From: Fibrobacter sp.
Lineage (GTDB): Bacteria > Fibrobacterota > Fibrobacteria > Fibrobacterales > Fibrobacteraceae
Reading direction: 5' to 3'
DNA: 64,000 nt
Assembly (NCBI GenBank): GCA_017642335.1
Contig: JAGCPF010000051.1
Coordinates: 62,001 to 126,000 of the forward strand
In this document: in pieces, positions 35,024 to 42,108 of the stretch
How positions within the stretch are numbered: the first letter of the stretch is position 1
Layout of the letters: every line of letters begins with the position of its first letter
Notes under the pieces: model-generated
Told to the model about the DNA's origin: nothing
Databases searched by the model: none
Seen by the model: the letters and a program-made list of their open reading frames with translations, nothing else
Position numbers and translations under genes: made by a program

Positions 35024-35058
35024 GTCTTATAGAGGCTCTTTACGAGCAGAGGGAAAAC
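35024..35058 (+). repeat. 35-nt CRISPR-like repeat, copy 4 (intact)
   Basis: Identical to copy 3 over 35 positions; flanking bases differ on both sides, so the repeat boundaries are sharp. Separated from copy 3 by 363 bp and from copy 5 by 881 bp. Confidence 0.85.
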
Positions 35059-35086
35059 GCAAGTTCAACATTCAGCAACTGCTAAA

Positions 35087-35575
35087 TCATTTCTTCAAAA
35101 GCTTTATAGCTGCAACCAACGCAACGCCAATTACAGGCGAAGCTGTAGCAAGAGCATACCCAGACTTGTCAGACATTAACAGAGTATACGACATATACAA
35201 GAGCGCAGCGCATGTTGCCGCACAAACAAAAAGACCAATCAAAGCAATTACGTTCTTAAAAAAAAGATCTCTGTTTCTAGACTTTATTTCCATCGCATTC
35301 AAACGTTCCGTCGTCTCAATTTCGAGTTGCCTGTTCCTCGCTTCAGATTCTATCTGGAGCTTCTGATTTTCAAGTTGCTTCAACTGTCTATCGCCAGCGT
35401 CTTCAGCCATTTTAAAAATTCTTTCCGGAAAAGACGAATTGACATCGTAAAAAGATTTCAGCATTGCAGGCGGCGGAACAGCACCTTTATAGTATTCAGC
35501 CATACCGCGCACTGCAGAATCATTCTGATGGCCAATGTTTTTCTTAGCCATTAATCTCATCTGCTCACGATTCAT
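35087..35575 (-). CDS. DUF2335-family membrane protein
   Basis: A 162-aa protein with the DUF2335 signature YKGAVPPPAMLKSFYDVNSS followed by FPERIFKMAEDAGDRQ (about residues 29-65). Next comes a long charged coiled-coil (QLENQKLQIESEARNRQLEIE) and two C-terminal membrane helices (about 107-128 and 138-158). The family is widespread on prophages and genomic islands and has no assigned function. Its ATG overlaps the stop codon of the preceding small gene by 4 nt. Confidence 0.75.
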   Translation of the reverse strand: MNREQMRLMAKKNIGHQNDSAVRGMAEYYKGAVPPPAMLKSFYDVNSSFPERIFKMAEDAGDRQLKQLENQKLQIESEARNRQLEIETTERLNAMEIKSRNRDLFFKNVIALIGLFVCAATCAALLYMSYTLLMSDKSGYALATASPVIGVALVAAIKLLKK

Positions 35576-35811
35576 TCTGCAGAAAGCCTTTTCATAGATA
35601 CGCGAAGTTTATTTCCAACATCATCAAAGCACGCGCCAACATCCTGAATGACAGGCCTTATCCTGACCCTTACAGGAGGAATGTTAGACTTTCGTGAACT
35701 AATGGAGCTCTTATCTGGGTCAACCGATCTAAAATCAGGCAAACCAGAAAACGCAGGGAATATCGAAAACACTCCTGCGAAGAAAGCCTTTATAACGTCC
35801 TTTTTATTCAT
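35572..35811 (-). CDS. small protein coupled to the DUF2335 gene
   Basis: A 79-aa protein with a hydrophobic N terminus (VIKAFFAGVFSIFPAFSGLP) that could be an export signal or one helix, then a basic, proline-containing part (IPPVRVRIRPVIQDVG). No family recognised. It overlaps the DUF2335 gene by 4 nt (ATGA) and TAAATTTG lies 4 nt before its own ATG. The pairing suggests the two products act together at the membrane. Confidence 0.5.
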   Translation of the reverse strand: MNKKDVIKAFFAGVFSIFPAFSGLPDFRSVDPDKSSISSRKSNIPPVRVRIRPVIQDVGACFDDVGNKLRVSMKRLSAE

Positions 35812-35911
35812 ACCACAAATTTACATCTTTTTTAGGATCCCTGACCAGGGCAAGCGCTAAATTGTTATCCCAATTAAGAATAACAATGCCCTTAAAAGCC
35901 ATTTCGAGCAT
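35804..35911 (-). CDS. possible 35-aa leader peptide or gene remnant
   Basis: A short frame starting MLEMAFKGIVILNWDNN and ending KKDVNLWYE. Its stop codon overlaps the ATG of the next gene (ATGAATAA), a coupling arrangement, and it starts 28 nt after repeat copy 5 on the same strand. The amino-acid make-up looks protein-like, but there is no ribosome site. It may be a real small gene or the end of a longer gene cut by the repeat. Confidence 0.3.
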   Translation of the reverse strand: MLEMAFKGIVILNWDNNLALALVRDPKKDVNLWYE

Positions 35912-35939
35912 CAGACCTGGTGTCGTAGTCGGGGCTACA

Positions 35940-35974
35940 GTCTTATAGAGGCTCCTTATGAGTGGAGGGAAAAC
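35940..35974 (+). repeat. 35-nt CRISPR-like repeat, copy 5 (four to five substitutions)
   Basis: Same two ends as the intact copies (GTCTTATAGAGGCTC and GGAGGGAAAAC); the centre reads CTTATGAGTG in place of TTTACGAGCA. The GGAGGG at its 3' side lies 11 nt before the ATG of the plus-strand pseudogene and could serve as its ribosome site. Confidence 0.8.
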
Positions 35975-35980
35975 TAAACA

Positions 35981-36353
35981 ATGGTGATGCACTCGGTAAC
36001 CATTGCATTATTCCTGACCTTGGCGGCTTTTGCCCAGGAGCCTTCTGCTTACTACAACACACAGCAGGACTCCGTTGCTGTTGAATACGCAAAGAAGGTG
36101 GAGCGCTATACGGAATCAGCGGAACACCTAAGTAAAGCGGGTGCGGGATTATTCATTGGCGGCGGGGCCTAAGAAACGCTCCGAAGATTATGACGTTAAA
36201 GTATCTAGCTACAAGAGAAAGAGTCGCGCGGAATACTATAAAGAGCAGATAAAAAATTACCAGAAAGCGGATCATTCTGTAAGTCTGGATATATTGCCGA
36301 CGTTCAATCCCATCAATCAAGCATTCGGCGGTAACCTGTTGCTCAATTTCTGA
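35981..36353 (+). pseudogene. frameshifted gene for a small secreted protein
   Basis: The first frame gives a signal peptide (MVMHSVTIALFLTLAAFAQ), then a charged helix ending in a glycine-rich hydrophobic run LFIGGGA and a stop at 36172. A second frame (open from 36141) continues the same style of sequence (KKRSEDYDVKVSSYKRKSR...) and ends QAFGGNLLLNF, a typical outer-membrane-like Phe ending. A single frameshift near 36165, perhaps with a deletion, explains both. Function unknown. Confidence 0.6.
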
Positions 36354-36360
36354 TTTTTTT

Positions 36361-36425
36361 TCAGAGTCAAACCTCGACAAGGTTTTCATCGTAACCGTCG
36401 TGGATTCGCGGCATCTTTTTCCAAA
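36361..36425 (+). pseudogene. remnant of a ParE/RelE-type toxin C terminus
   Basis: The frame reads DKVFIVTVVDSRHLFP. This aligns with NQVFVVAVVDSRRDLE at the end of the toxin at 31590-31919, and the DNA is alike too (AAGGTTTTCATCGTAACCG against CAGGTTTTCGTCGTAGCCG). The rest of the gene and its antitoxin are missing. Confidence 0.6.
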
Positions 36426-36652
36426 AAGACATCCAGACATTTATTTCGCCCCCCCTTATTCTCCATCGGCAAAAAAATGGCGAAAATCGTCCAAATTACG
36501 CAATTACGAGAATTTTTCCGTACAAGCCGACCTTTCCGTTGTAAACCTTTACATCGGAAACTCCCCCCAATTATACCTATTTGGAGTATACTAATCTACA
36601 TTATGAGAGCAAACGATAAAAGTTAGCAACAAAACCAAACATCCCATACACC
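36426..36652. other. degraded intergenic tail of the island
   Basis: No convincing gene. It holds A- and C-runs, and an inverted pair TATAC...GTATA (36573-36592) that could be an old operator or promoter. A short frame continuing from the toxin remnant has no protein-like features. Confidence 0.4.
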
Positions 36653-36690
36653 AAACAACGGCGTTTCGCAAGGGGCGCCGTTGTTTTAAT
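36653..36690. terminator. bidirectional rho-independent terminator
   Basis: An 11-bp stem AAACAACGGCG/CGCCGTTGTTT with a 12-nt loop; A-tract before and T-tract after. It can end tldD transcription from the right and island transcription from the left, and marks the right border of the accessory island. Confidence 0.75.
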
Positions 36691-36730
36691 TTATACAGTT
36701 ATTTTTGGATGAATTTCCCCGTCTAGCCGC

Positions 36731-38113
36731 CTAGCGGCCACCAACGAGAATCTGGTCTACCTTGATGCTCGGCTGGCCCACCGTCACGGGAACATGTCCG
36801 GAGCTGGCGCCGCAAACACCTGCGGCCTGTTCAAAGTCAGACCCAACCATGCTGATGCGCGGCATGATTTCGTGGCCCTTGCCGATAAGCGTCGCTCCGC
36901 GCACAGGTTCGCAAATTTTGCCATTGCGGATAACATAGCCTTCGTCGACAGCGAAATTAAACTCGCCTGTAGCCGGGTTCACCGAACCACCAGCCATGCG
37001 GGCCGCATACAGGCCGTTATCGACACTTGCAATCATGGAATCGAGCGTATCCTTGCCCGGCGCAATAAAGGTGTTGCGCATACGGCTCACCGGGGCAAAC
37101 TTATAGCTTTCGCGGCGGGCCGATCCGGTAAGAGGAACACCCACTTCAGCAGCTCCCACGCGGTCGCTCATGTAAGTTTTCAGAATGCCATTTTCAATAA
37201 GAACGGTACGTTGCGTAGGCGTACCCTCATCGTCATACTTGAGGCTACCCCACACGCCATCCATCGTCCCGTCGTCAATCGCGGTAAGGCAGGGCTGGCC
37301 AATAGCTTCACCGAGTTTGCCGCAGAAGGGGCTCGCATTGCGGCGGACCGATTCCGTCTCGAGCGGGTGCCCGCAGGCCTCATGGAAAATCACGCCACCA
37401 AAGCCGTTGCCCATCACCACGGGCATCTGCCCACCGGCGATATACCCGGCATCGAGCATGCGCAGCACGCGCTCGCCTGTAATGTCAGCCAGTTCCTCGG
37501 GGGAATAGTTTTCCAGCAGCTCGTAGCCGCCCAAAGCTCCCGGAGCCTCGTGGCTCGTCAGGCGCTCGGAACCATCAGTCGCCGTCACGTTCACATTTAC
37601 ACGGAGGCGCCCACGGGTCATTTCAAGATGCAGTCCCTCGCTATTCATGAGGGTAATGGCCGAATGACTGTCCACGACGCTCGCCCCCACCTGCACAATC
37701 TTCGGGGAAAGGGCACGGGCGGCATTGTCGGCTCGGAACAGAAAATCTTGCTTGATGGCCTGGCCCAGCAGACGCGGGTCCTTGTAGGCGGCCTGGTTAA
37801 AGTCACAAACGCGCTTTTCGGGAGCGAACTCGAAAGTCTTCGGCGCAGAGCCGGAAATGCGTCCAAACGCAAGCGTCTGCACCAACTTCACGAGAGCTTC
37901 TTCGCTATCGTCGCTGGTAAATCCGTAAAGCACCTCGGTTCCGTACAAAAGACGGACGCCGATTCCATACTCGGTCCCAGCAGTCGCCGTCTCGATATGG
38001 CGGTCCTTTAAACCAAGGCAGGAACTGCGAGTTTCTTCTTCGAAAATCTCGACAAAGTCAGCTCCGGCACTGCGGCCCGCTTCGAAAATCTTTACGGCAA
38101 CTTCCTGATTCAC
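36731..38113 (-). CDS. tldD: TldD metalloprotease subunit
   Basis: A 460-aa TldD/PmbA-family protein. The zinc site is HEACGH in GFGGVIFHEACGHPLE (about residues 244-259), with the third Cys ligand likely in the C-terminal GVCGASSGHVPVT segment. The N-terminal LGLKDRHIETATAGTEYGIG matches TldD rather than PmbA. TldD normally pairs with TldE/PmbA in peptide maturation and CcdA degradation; no tldE is visible here. The ATG immediately follows the hisF stop codon with no spacing. Confidence 0.9.
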   Translation of the reverse strand: MNQEVAVKIFEAGRSAGADFVEIFEEETRSSCLGLKDRHIETATAGTEYGIGVRLLYGTEVLYGFTSDDSEEALVKLVQTLAFGRISGSAPKTFEFAPEKRVCDFNQAAYKDPRLLGQAIKQDFLFRADNAARALSPKIVQVGASVVDSHSAITLMNSEGLHLEMTRGRLRVNVNVTATDGSERLTSHEAPGALGGYELLENYSPEELADITGERVLRMLDAGYIAGGQMPVVMGNGFGGVIFHEACGHPLETESVRRNASPFCGKLGEAIGQPCLTAIDDGTMDGVWGSLKYDDEGTPTQRTVLIENGILKTYMSDRVGAAEVGVPLTGSARRESYKFAPVSRMRNTFIAPGKDTLDSMIASVDNGLYAARMAGGSVNPATGEFNFAVDEGYVIRNGKICEPVRGATLIGKGHEIMPRISMVGSDFEQAAGVCGASSGHVPVTVGQPSIKVDQILVGGR

Positions 38114-38905
38114 CTAGACCTCGCCGTTCATCTTCTTGCGTACAGGGATTCCTGCCGCAAGCATTTCGCCCTTGATACCGGGCACCGTGTAGTCTCCGAA
38201 ATGCACCATCGAGGCGACCAGCGCCGCATCGGCAGAGGTCTTGCGGAACAAGTCGACAATGTGGGCAGGCGTTCCTGCACCACCGCTTGCAATCACGGGC
38301 ACCTGCACCGCCTTCGCAATCCTGTCGGTAATGGTAAGTTCGTAGCCGTTCTTCACGCCATCCGTGTCGATGGAATTCAGGCAAATCTCGCCAACTCCTA
38401 AGTCTTCGGCCTTCTTGGCCCACTCGACGGCATCGATACCCATCGCCTGCCTGCCGCCACGGATAAACACCTCGTAGCCGCTCGGGATTTTCTCGGAGAC
38501 TCCGACAAACTTCGCATCCATGCCGAGCACCACGCACTGCCGCCCAAAGGCTTTTGCGCCATCGGCAATGATTTCGGGATGCAAAACGGCTAGGCTGTTC
38601 ACGCTCACCTTCTCGGCACCGGCCAGCAAGGCCTCGTGCATATCGTCAAGGTTGCGAATTCCGCCCCCCACGGCAAACGGGATAAAGATGCGCTTCGCAA
38701 TCTGGCGGATCATCTCCATGTCGCACGGACGGTTTTCCGCGCTTGCCGTAATGTCATAAAAAACCAATTCGTCAACACCGTCGGCGCTGTACTGCGCACC
38801 CATTTCCACCGGGTCGCCGATATCGATATTTCCCTTAAACTTGACGCCCTTCGTGACCTTGCGGTTACGGACATCGAGACAGACTATTAGACGTTTTGTC
38901 AGCAT
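38114..38905 (-). CDS. hisF: imidazole glycerol phosphate synthase cyclase subunit
   Basis: A 263-aa TIM barrel. The first strand carries the catalytic Asp in CLDVRNRKVTKGVKFKG (about residues 9-25) and the second catalytic Asp lies in VVLGMDAKFV (near 130). The phosphate-binding loops ASGGAGTPAH (about 219-228) and AVGGGIRNLDDM (about 79-90) are clear. With HisH it turns PRFAR into IGP and AICAR, joining histidine and purine synthesis. The gene lies between trx (11 nt gap) and tldD (0 nt gap), away from other his genes. Confidence 0.92.
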   Translation of the reverse strand: MLTKRLIVCLDVRNRKVTKGVKFKGNIDIGDPVEMGAQYSADGVDELVFYDITASAENRPCDMEMIRQIAKRIFIPFAVGGGIRNLDDMHEALLAGAEKVSVNSLAVLHPEIIADGAKAFGRQCVVLGMDAKFVGVSEKIPSGYEVFIRGGRQAMGIDAVEWAKKAEDLGVGEICLNSIDTDGVKNGYELTITDRIAKAVQVPVIASGGAGTPAHIVDLFRKTSADAALVASMVHFGDYTVPGIKGEMLAAGIPVRKKMNGEV

Positions 38906-38916
38906 CAGATAAAATG

Positions 38917-39240
38917 TTACAGGTTCCTGTCGATGACAGCCTTGACCGTAGCCTTAGGTACGGCTCCAACCACATTGCCGACTTCGACCCCGTTCTTGAA
39001 CAATTTCATGTTCGGGATATTGGTAATGCCGAAACGGCCGCAGATGTCGCCCACGCCCGGATCGTCCACATTCATCTTGGCAACAATCACGCGACCATCG
39101 TATTCCTGGGCCAATTCCTCGACAATGGGGCCCATCATCATGCACGGACGACACCAGGTAGCCCAAAAATCCACAAAAACGAGCTGTCCAGAGCTAATGA
39201 CCTGGTCGAAATTTTCCGCAGTCAAAACAATCGCAGCCAT
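38917..39240 (-). CDS. thioredoxin with CRPC active site
   Basis: A 107-aa single-domain thioredoxin. The active site is WCRPC (Cys30, Cys33) rather than the usual WCGPC; the cis-Pro loop is TNIPNMKLFKNG, and VDFWATWC precedes the site. AGGAGG lies 5 nt before the ATG. The change of Gly to Arg between the cysteines is expected to alter the redox potential and is seen in some thioredoxin-like proteins. No signal peptide, so it is cytoplasmic. First gene of the trx-hisF-tldD unit. Confidence 0.88.
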   Translation of the reverse strand: MAAIVLTAENFDQVISSGQLVFVDFWATWCRPCMMMGPIVEELAQEYDGRVIVAKMNVDDPGVGDICGRFGITNIPNMKLFKNGVEVGNVVGAVPKATVKAVIDRNL

Positions 39241-39329
39241 AAAACCTCCTATTCTGCCGATAATATAGCAAAATCGCCCCGCAGAAATATATCCTTAGAG
39301 GCAACAAGCCCAGCAAGCAGCATTAGCAA

Positions 39330-42095
39330 TCAGTAAATCAGACGGACCTCATCAGCCCTGAGTGTCGCACCGACCGACCCCTTGTACAAGTTGCCAAGAG
39401 AGCTAGAAGCCATCACGATGCGAATATGCGTCACATCAAAATCCTCCGGAGAATCCGTCTGCTCCAAGTGGTTATCGATACCGGCAGAATTCTTGAGGGT
39501 CTTGTTGAAGACACTGGAATTGTAAATCGGCGATCCTGGCAGGGGCACCCCGTACTTGAATGCAAGGCGGATCGTCTTGTACCCATCGCGCGAAGCGTTC
39601 GTAATAGAAACGACATCCGGGTCTTCTTCGCTCGTGACCGTCGTTGCTCGGTACCAGACAGATGCGACCAGAGTATTCACGTCACTAGAGGTGCGATACT
39701 GATTTCTACCCTCGTTACTTGTACGGCTGCGATGTTCAAGGATTACATACAAATCGCAGGAATCCCCCTTACCATCGTACTTCACGTCGAATTCCACGAA
39801 TCTGGGGCGACCAGTGAACGGACGACCAAGATCGATGAGTTCGTTGCCGTCATCGTAGCTGGTCAACTTGAGCGTACCAACACCCTTGGGATTGAAATAG
39901 CCGACGAACATATTGCCACTTGCAAAACGGCCTATGCCTAAGATGGTAGCATTTATCGACTCCATTTTGATAATTTGCTCGTTCTCGTTTACAGTAAGCG
40001 TCTTGGCCGAAGAAATGGCATCGTTGTTGCCATTATCCCAGCCTTCAATATCGTTCTTGTTGCCGAAAGCATCCTTTACCCAATGGTTGAAATCGCTTCC
40101 CGGATACTGATAACCCGCCTGCACGACATACTCGGCAGTTTCCTCGCCATTCGACACGGCAACGCTCAGTCCCCGGCTCAGGTCGAAAGTGCCTCCTTCA
40201 GAAATTCCAGACACCGTAGCGCCTTCAGTAAGCTCAATGTCGCTGACCACGAGGTTCTTCAAGTCTGCAAGATAAGTCAGATTGTCGTAATGGACATGGA
40301 AAACACGAGAATTCCCTTCATCGGCACTATCGATTACCGCCGTACTCCCCGCAATCTTCATTGAAAGCAGTCTAGGCGGAACAGCCTCCTTCTCCACAGT
40401 AACCGACACCGTCCATGTTACCTCGGTCCCGTCCTCGGCGACCACGACAATTTCGGCACTGCCATTACTCAGGTCCAGGTAATCTTCGGCAGGCGAGCTC
40501 TTTCGAGCCGACTCAGAATACTCGGCATCAAAATAGACCTTGGAAAGTTTGGATTCATGCTTGGAAGAAACCGTAAACGTGATAGTTTTCTTCGCGGAAT
40601 CAAGATCGGCATTGGCAGAAAAACCGTTATCGGAATCATCCAGCGTAAACGACAAAATCTTGGCTTCGCTGGACTTCACATAATCCCCGCTCACCGTCCA
40701 TTCGGCAGTCGACTTGTCTTCAGCCGTTATCACAAGTTTCTGCGGCTGGCGTAAATCCACCTTCGATCCAAAGTTAATATAGGCCGATGGAGAAACCTTA
40801 ATGGTCAGTTCCACTTCGGCAAGGTCCTCGGCCTTCTTCATATGCACAAGTACCGTCTTCTTGGAAGCATCGATCGTTGCGGCCTTGACCTCGTCTTTCG
40901 CCGACACGGACAGAAGTTCCTTTTCGTCAGAGACAACCTCATCCGCTTCGGCCTCTACAACGGAGACATGCCAAGCCACCTTCGAACCATCTTCGGCCTT
41001 GACTTCGAACTTCTGCAACGTTGACCAACTCTTCACGGAATCCGGATTCGGGGAAATCGAAGCGCCATCCGACACACTCCACGAATCCACGGCAATTTTT
41101 TCCATGTCCGTACCATTTTTCAAACGCACGACAATGGTATCGCCGATTCTGTTCGACTTGAGTTCGTCCTTGAATACGATTTCAAAATTTTTCTCGGTGC
41201 TCGGGAGCGTCTTGACATCCACATACCAGGTTTTAGTGGTTCCGCTTTCTGAAGTCACGACAAACTTCATCAGCTTACTCCAATCCTTGACTTTTGCTGG
41301 ATCCGAGTCCACGCTGGACTTGCGGAAAACGAAGGCCTCGGAAGTGTCCACCTTCACCTTCGAGAGGTCCGTCCCATGCGCAAAAATCACCTTGATGGTA
41401 TCTCCCGCTTCACTGGATTCAAGCTGGTCAACAAACTTTATGCTAAACGAAACATTGGAATCCAAGGCGGCCTCGCTGCTAGAGGAACCTACATTCGATT
41501 CCTTGCCCGACGAAGCCCCATCCGACGATTCCGAAGAACTAGAACCAGACTCTTTTTTCGTCGAGCTCGAGGACGTCGATTTAGAATCGCTCGAATTCCC
41601 GGAATCATCACTCGGATCATCTGATTCCTGAAGCGTTTCCGCATCTCCGCCCTGCAAGCTGAACACAACCTGCCAGATAGAGGTCTTGCCACTTTCAGAA
41701 ACCACGACAAAGTAGATTGTTTTCGAAGAAGGCAGACGGATCTTGCTACCCTTACCCAATTTGCTCTTCGAATAGGCGACCTTTTTCGCAATAGAATCCA
41801 GCTTTGCGGAATCAGCCGGGAAACTTCTCACCTTGCTTTCTACAATATGCAAAGACGCAAAATGGCTCATCCCGATTTTTTCAATTTCTACCGAATCCCA
41901 AGTAAAGGAATCCGACGGAGCAATAAGATTCACTTCCACCCGATGTTCAGCTGGGTAAAAGAACGCGTCACCGTCCTGGTTTTCAAAAACCAATTCATTC
42001 AACACCCTGTAATCCGACGCACCAAAAACATCGTAATCCTCCGTACAGGCGGATAAGGAAAGAAGCATGATAAGCAAAGCAAACAAACGTTTCAT
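39330..42095 (-). CDS. large lipoprotein with repeated Ig-like domains and C-terminal PCMD-like module
   Basis: A 921-aa protein with lipobox LSLSAC (Cys near residue 17). After about 150 residues comes a Ser-rich linker (about 155-215). Then come roughly five tandem domains sharing the ending trend (WSxLxKFVVTSESGTTKTWYV and VVTAEDKSTAEWTVS), resembling DUF5018-like bacterial Ig repeats. The last 250 residues match the putative carbohydrate metabolism (PCMD) pattern, PGSDFNHWVKDAFGN...GRPFTGRPRFVEFDVKY. Surface carbohydrate binding is likely. Last gene of a three-gene operon. Confidence 0.7.
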   Translation of the reverse strand: MKRLFALLIMLLSLSACTEDYDVFGASDYRVLNELVFENQDGDAFFYPAEHRVEVNLIAPSDSFTWDSVEIEKIGMSHFASLHIVESKVRSFPADSAKLDSIAKKVAYSKSKLGKGSKIRLPSSKTIYFVVVSESGKTSIWQVVFSLQGGDAETLQESDDPSDDSGNSSDSKSTSSSSTKKESGSSSSESSDGASSGKESNVGSSSSEAALDSNVSFSIKFVDQLESSEAGDTIKVIFAHGTDLSKVKVDTSEAFVFRKSSVDSDPAKVKDWSKLMKFVVTSESGTTKTWYVDVKTLPSTEKNFEIVFKDELKSNRIGDTIVVRLKNGTDMEKIAVDSWSVSDGASISPNPDSVKSWSTLQKFEVKAEDGSKVAWHVSVVEAEADEVVSDEKELLSVSAKDEVKAATIDASKKTVLVHMKKAEDLAEVELTIKVSPSAYINFGSKVDLRQPQKLVITAEDKSTAEWTVSGDYVKSSEAKILSFTLDDSDNGFSANADLDSAKKTITFTVSSKHESKLSKVYFDAEYSESARKSSPAEDYLDLSNGSAEIVVVAEDGTEVTWTVSVTVEKEAVPPRLLSMKIAGSTAVIDSADEGNSRVFHVHYDNLTYLADLKNLVVSDIELTEGATVSGISEGGTFDLSRGLSVAVSNGEETAEYVVQAGYQYPGSDFNHWVKDAFGNKNDIEGWDNGNNDAISSAKTLTVNENEQIIKMESINATILGIGRFASGNMFVGYFNPKGVGTLKLTSYDDGNELIDLGRPFTGRPRFVEFDVKYDGKGDSCDLYVILEHRSRTSNEGRNQYRTSSDVNTLVASVWYRATTVTSEEDPDVVSITNASRDGYKTIRLAFKYGVPLPGSPIYNSSVFNKTLKNSAGIDNHLEQTDSPEDFDVTHIRIVMASSSLGNLYKGSVGATLRADEVRLIY

Positions 42096-42108
42096 AATTT
42101 ACCTACCG

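Noticed and set aside
34567..36430. Canonical CRISPR array with 30-nt spacers
   Set aside because: Intervals between repeats are 363 and 881 bp, or longer, and contain genes; no short-spacer series exists in the window.
31197..36430. Integron attC array
   Set aside because: The repeats lack the GTTRRRY/RYYYAAC core sites, and no integron integrase with the extra helix is present; the Xer protein at 17992 is of standard type and distant.
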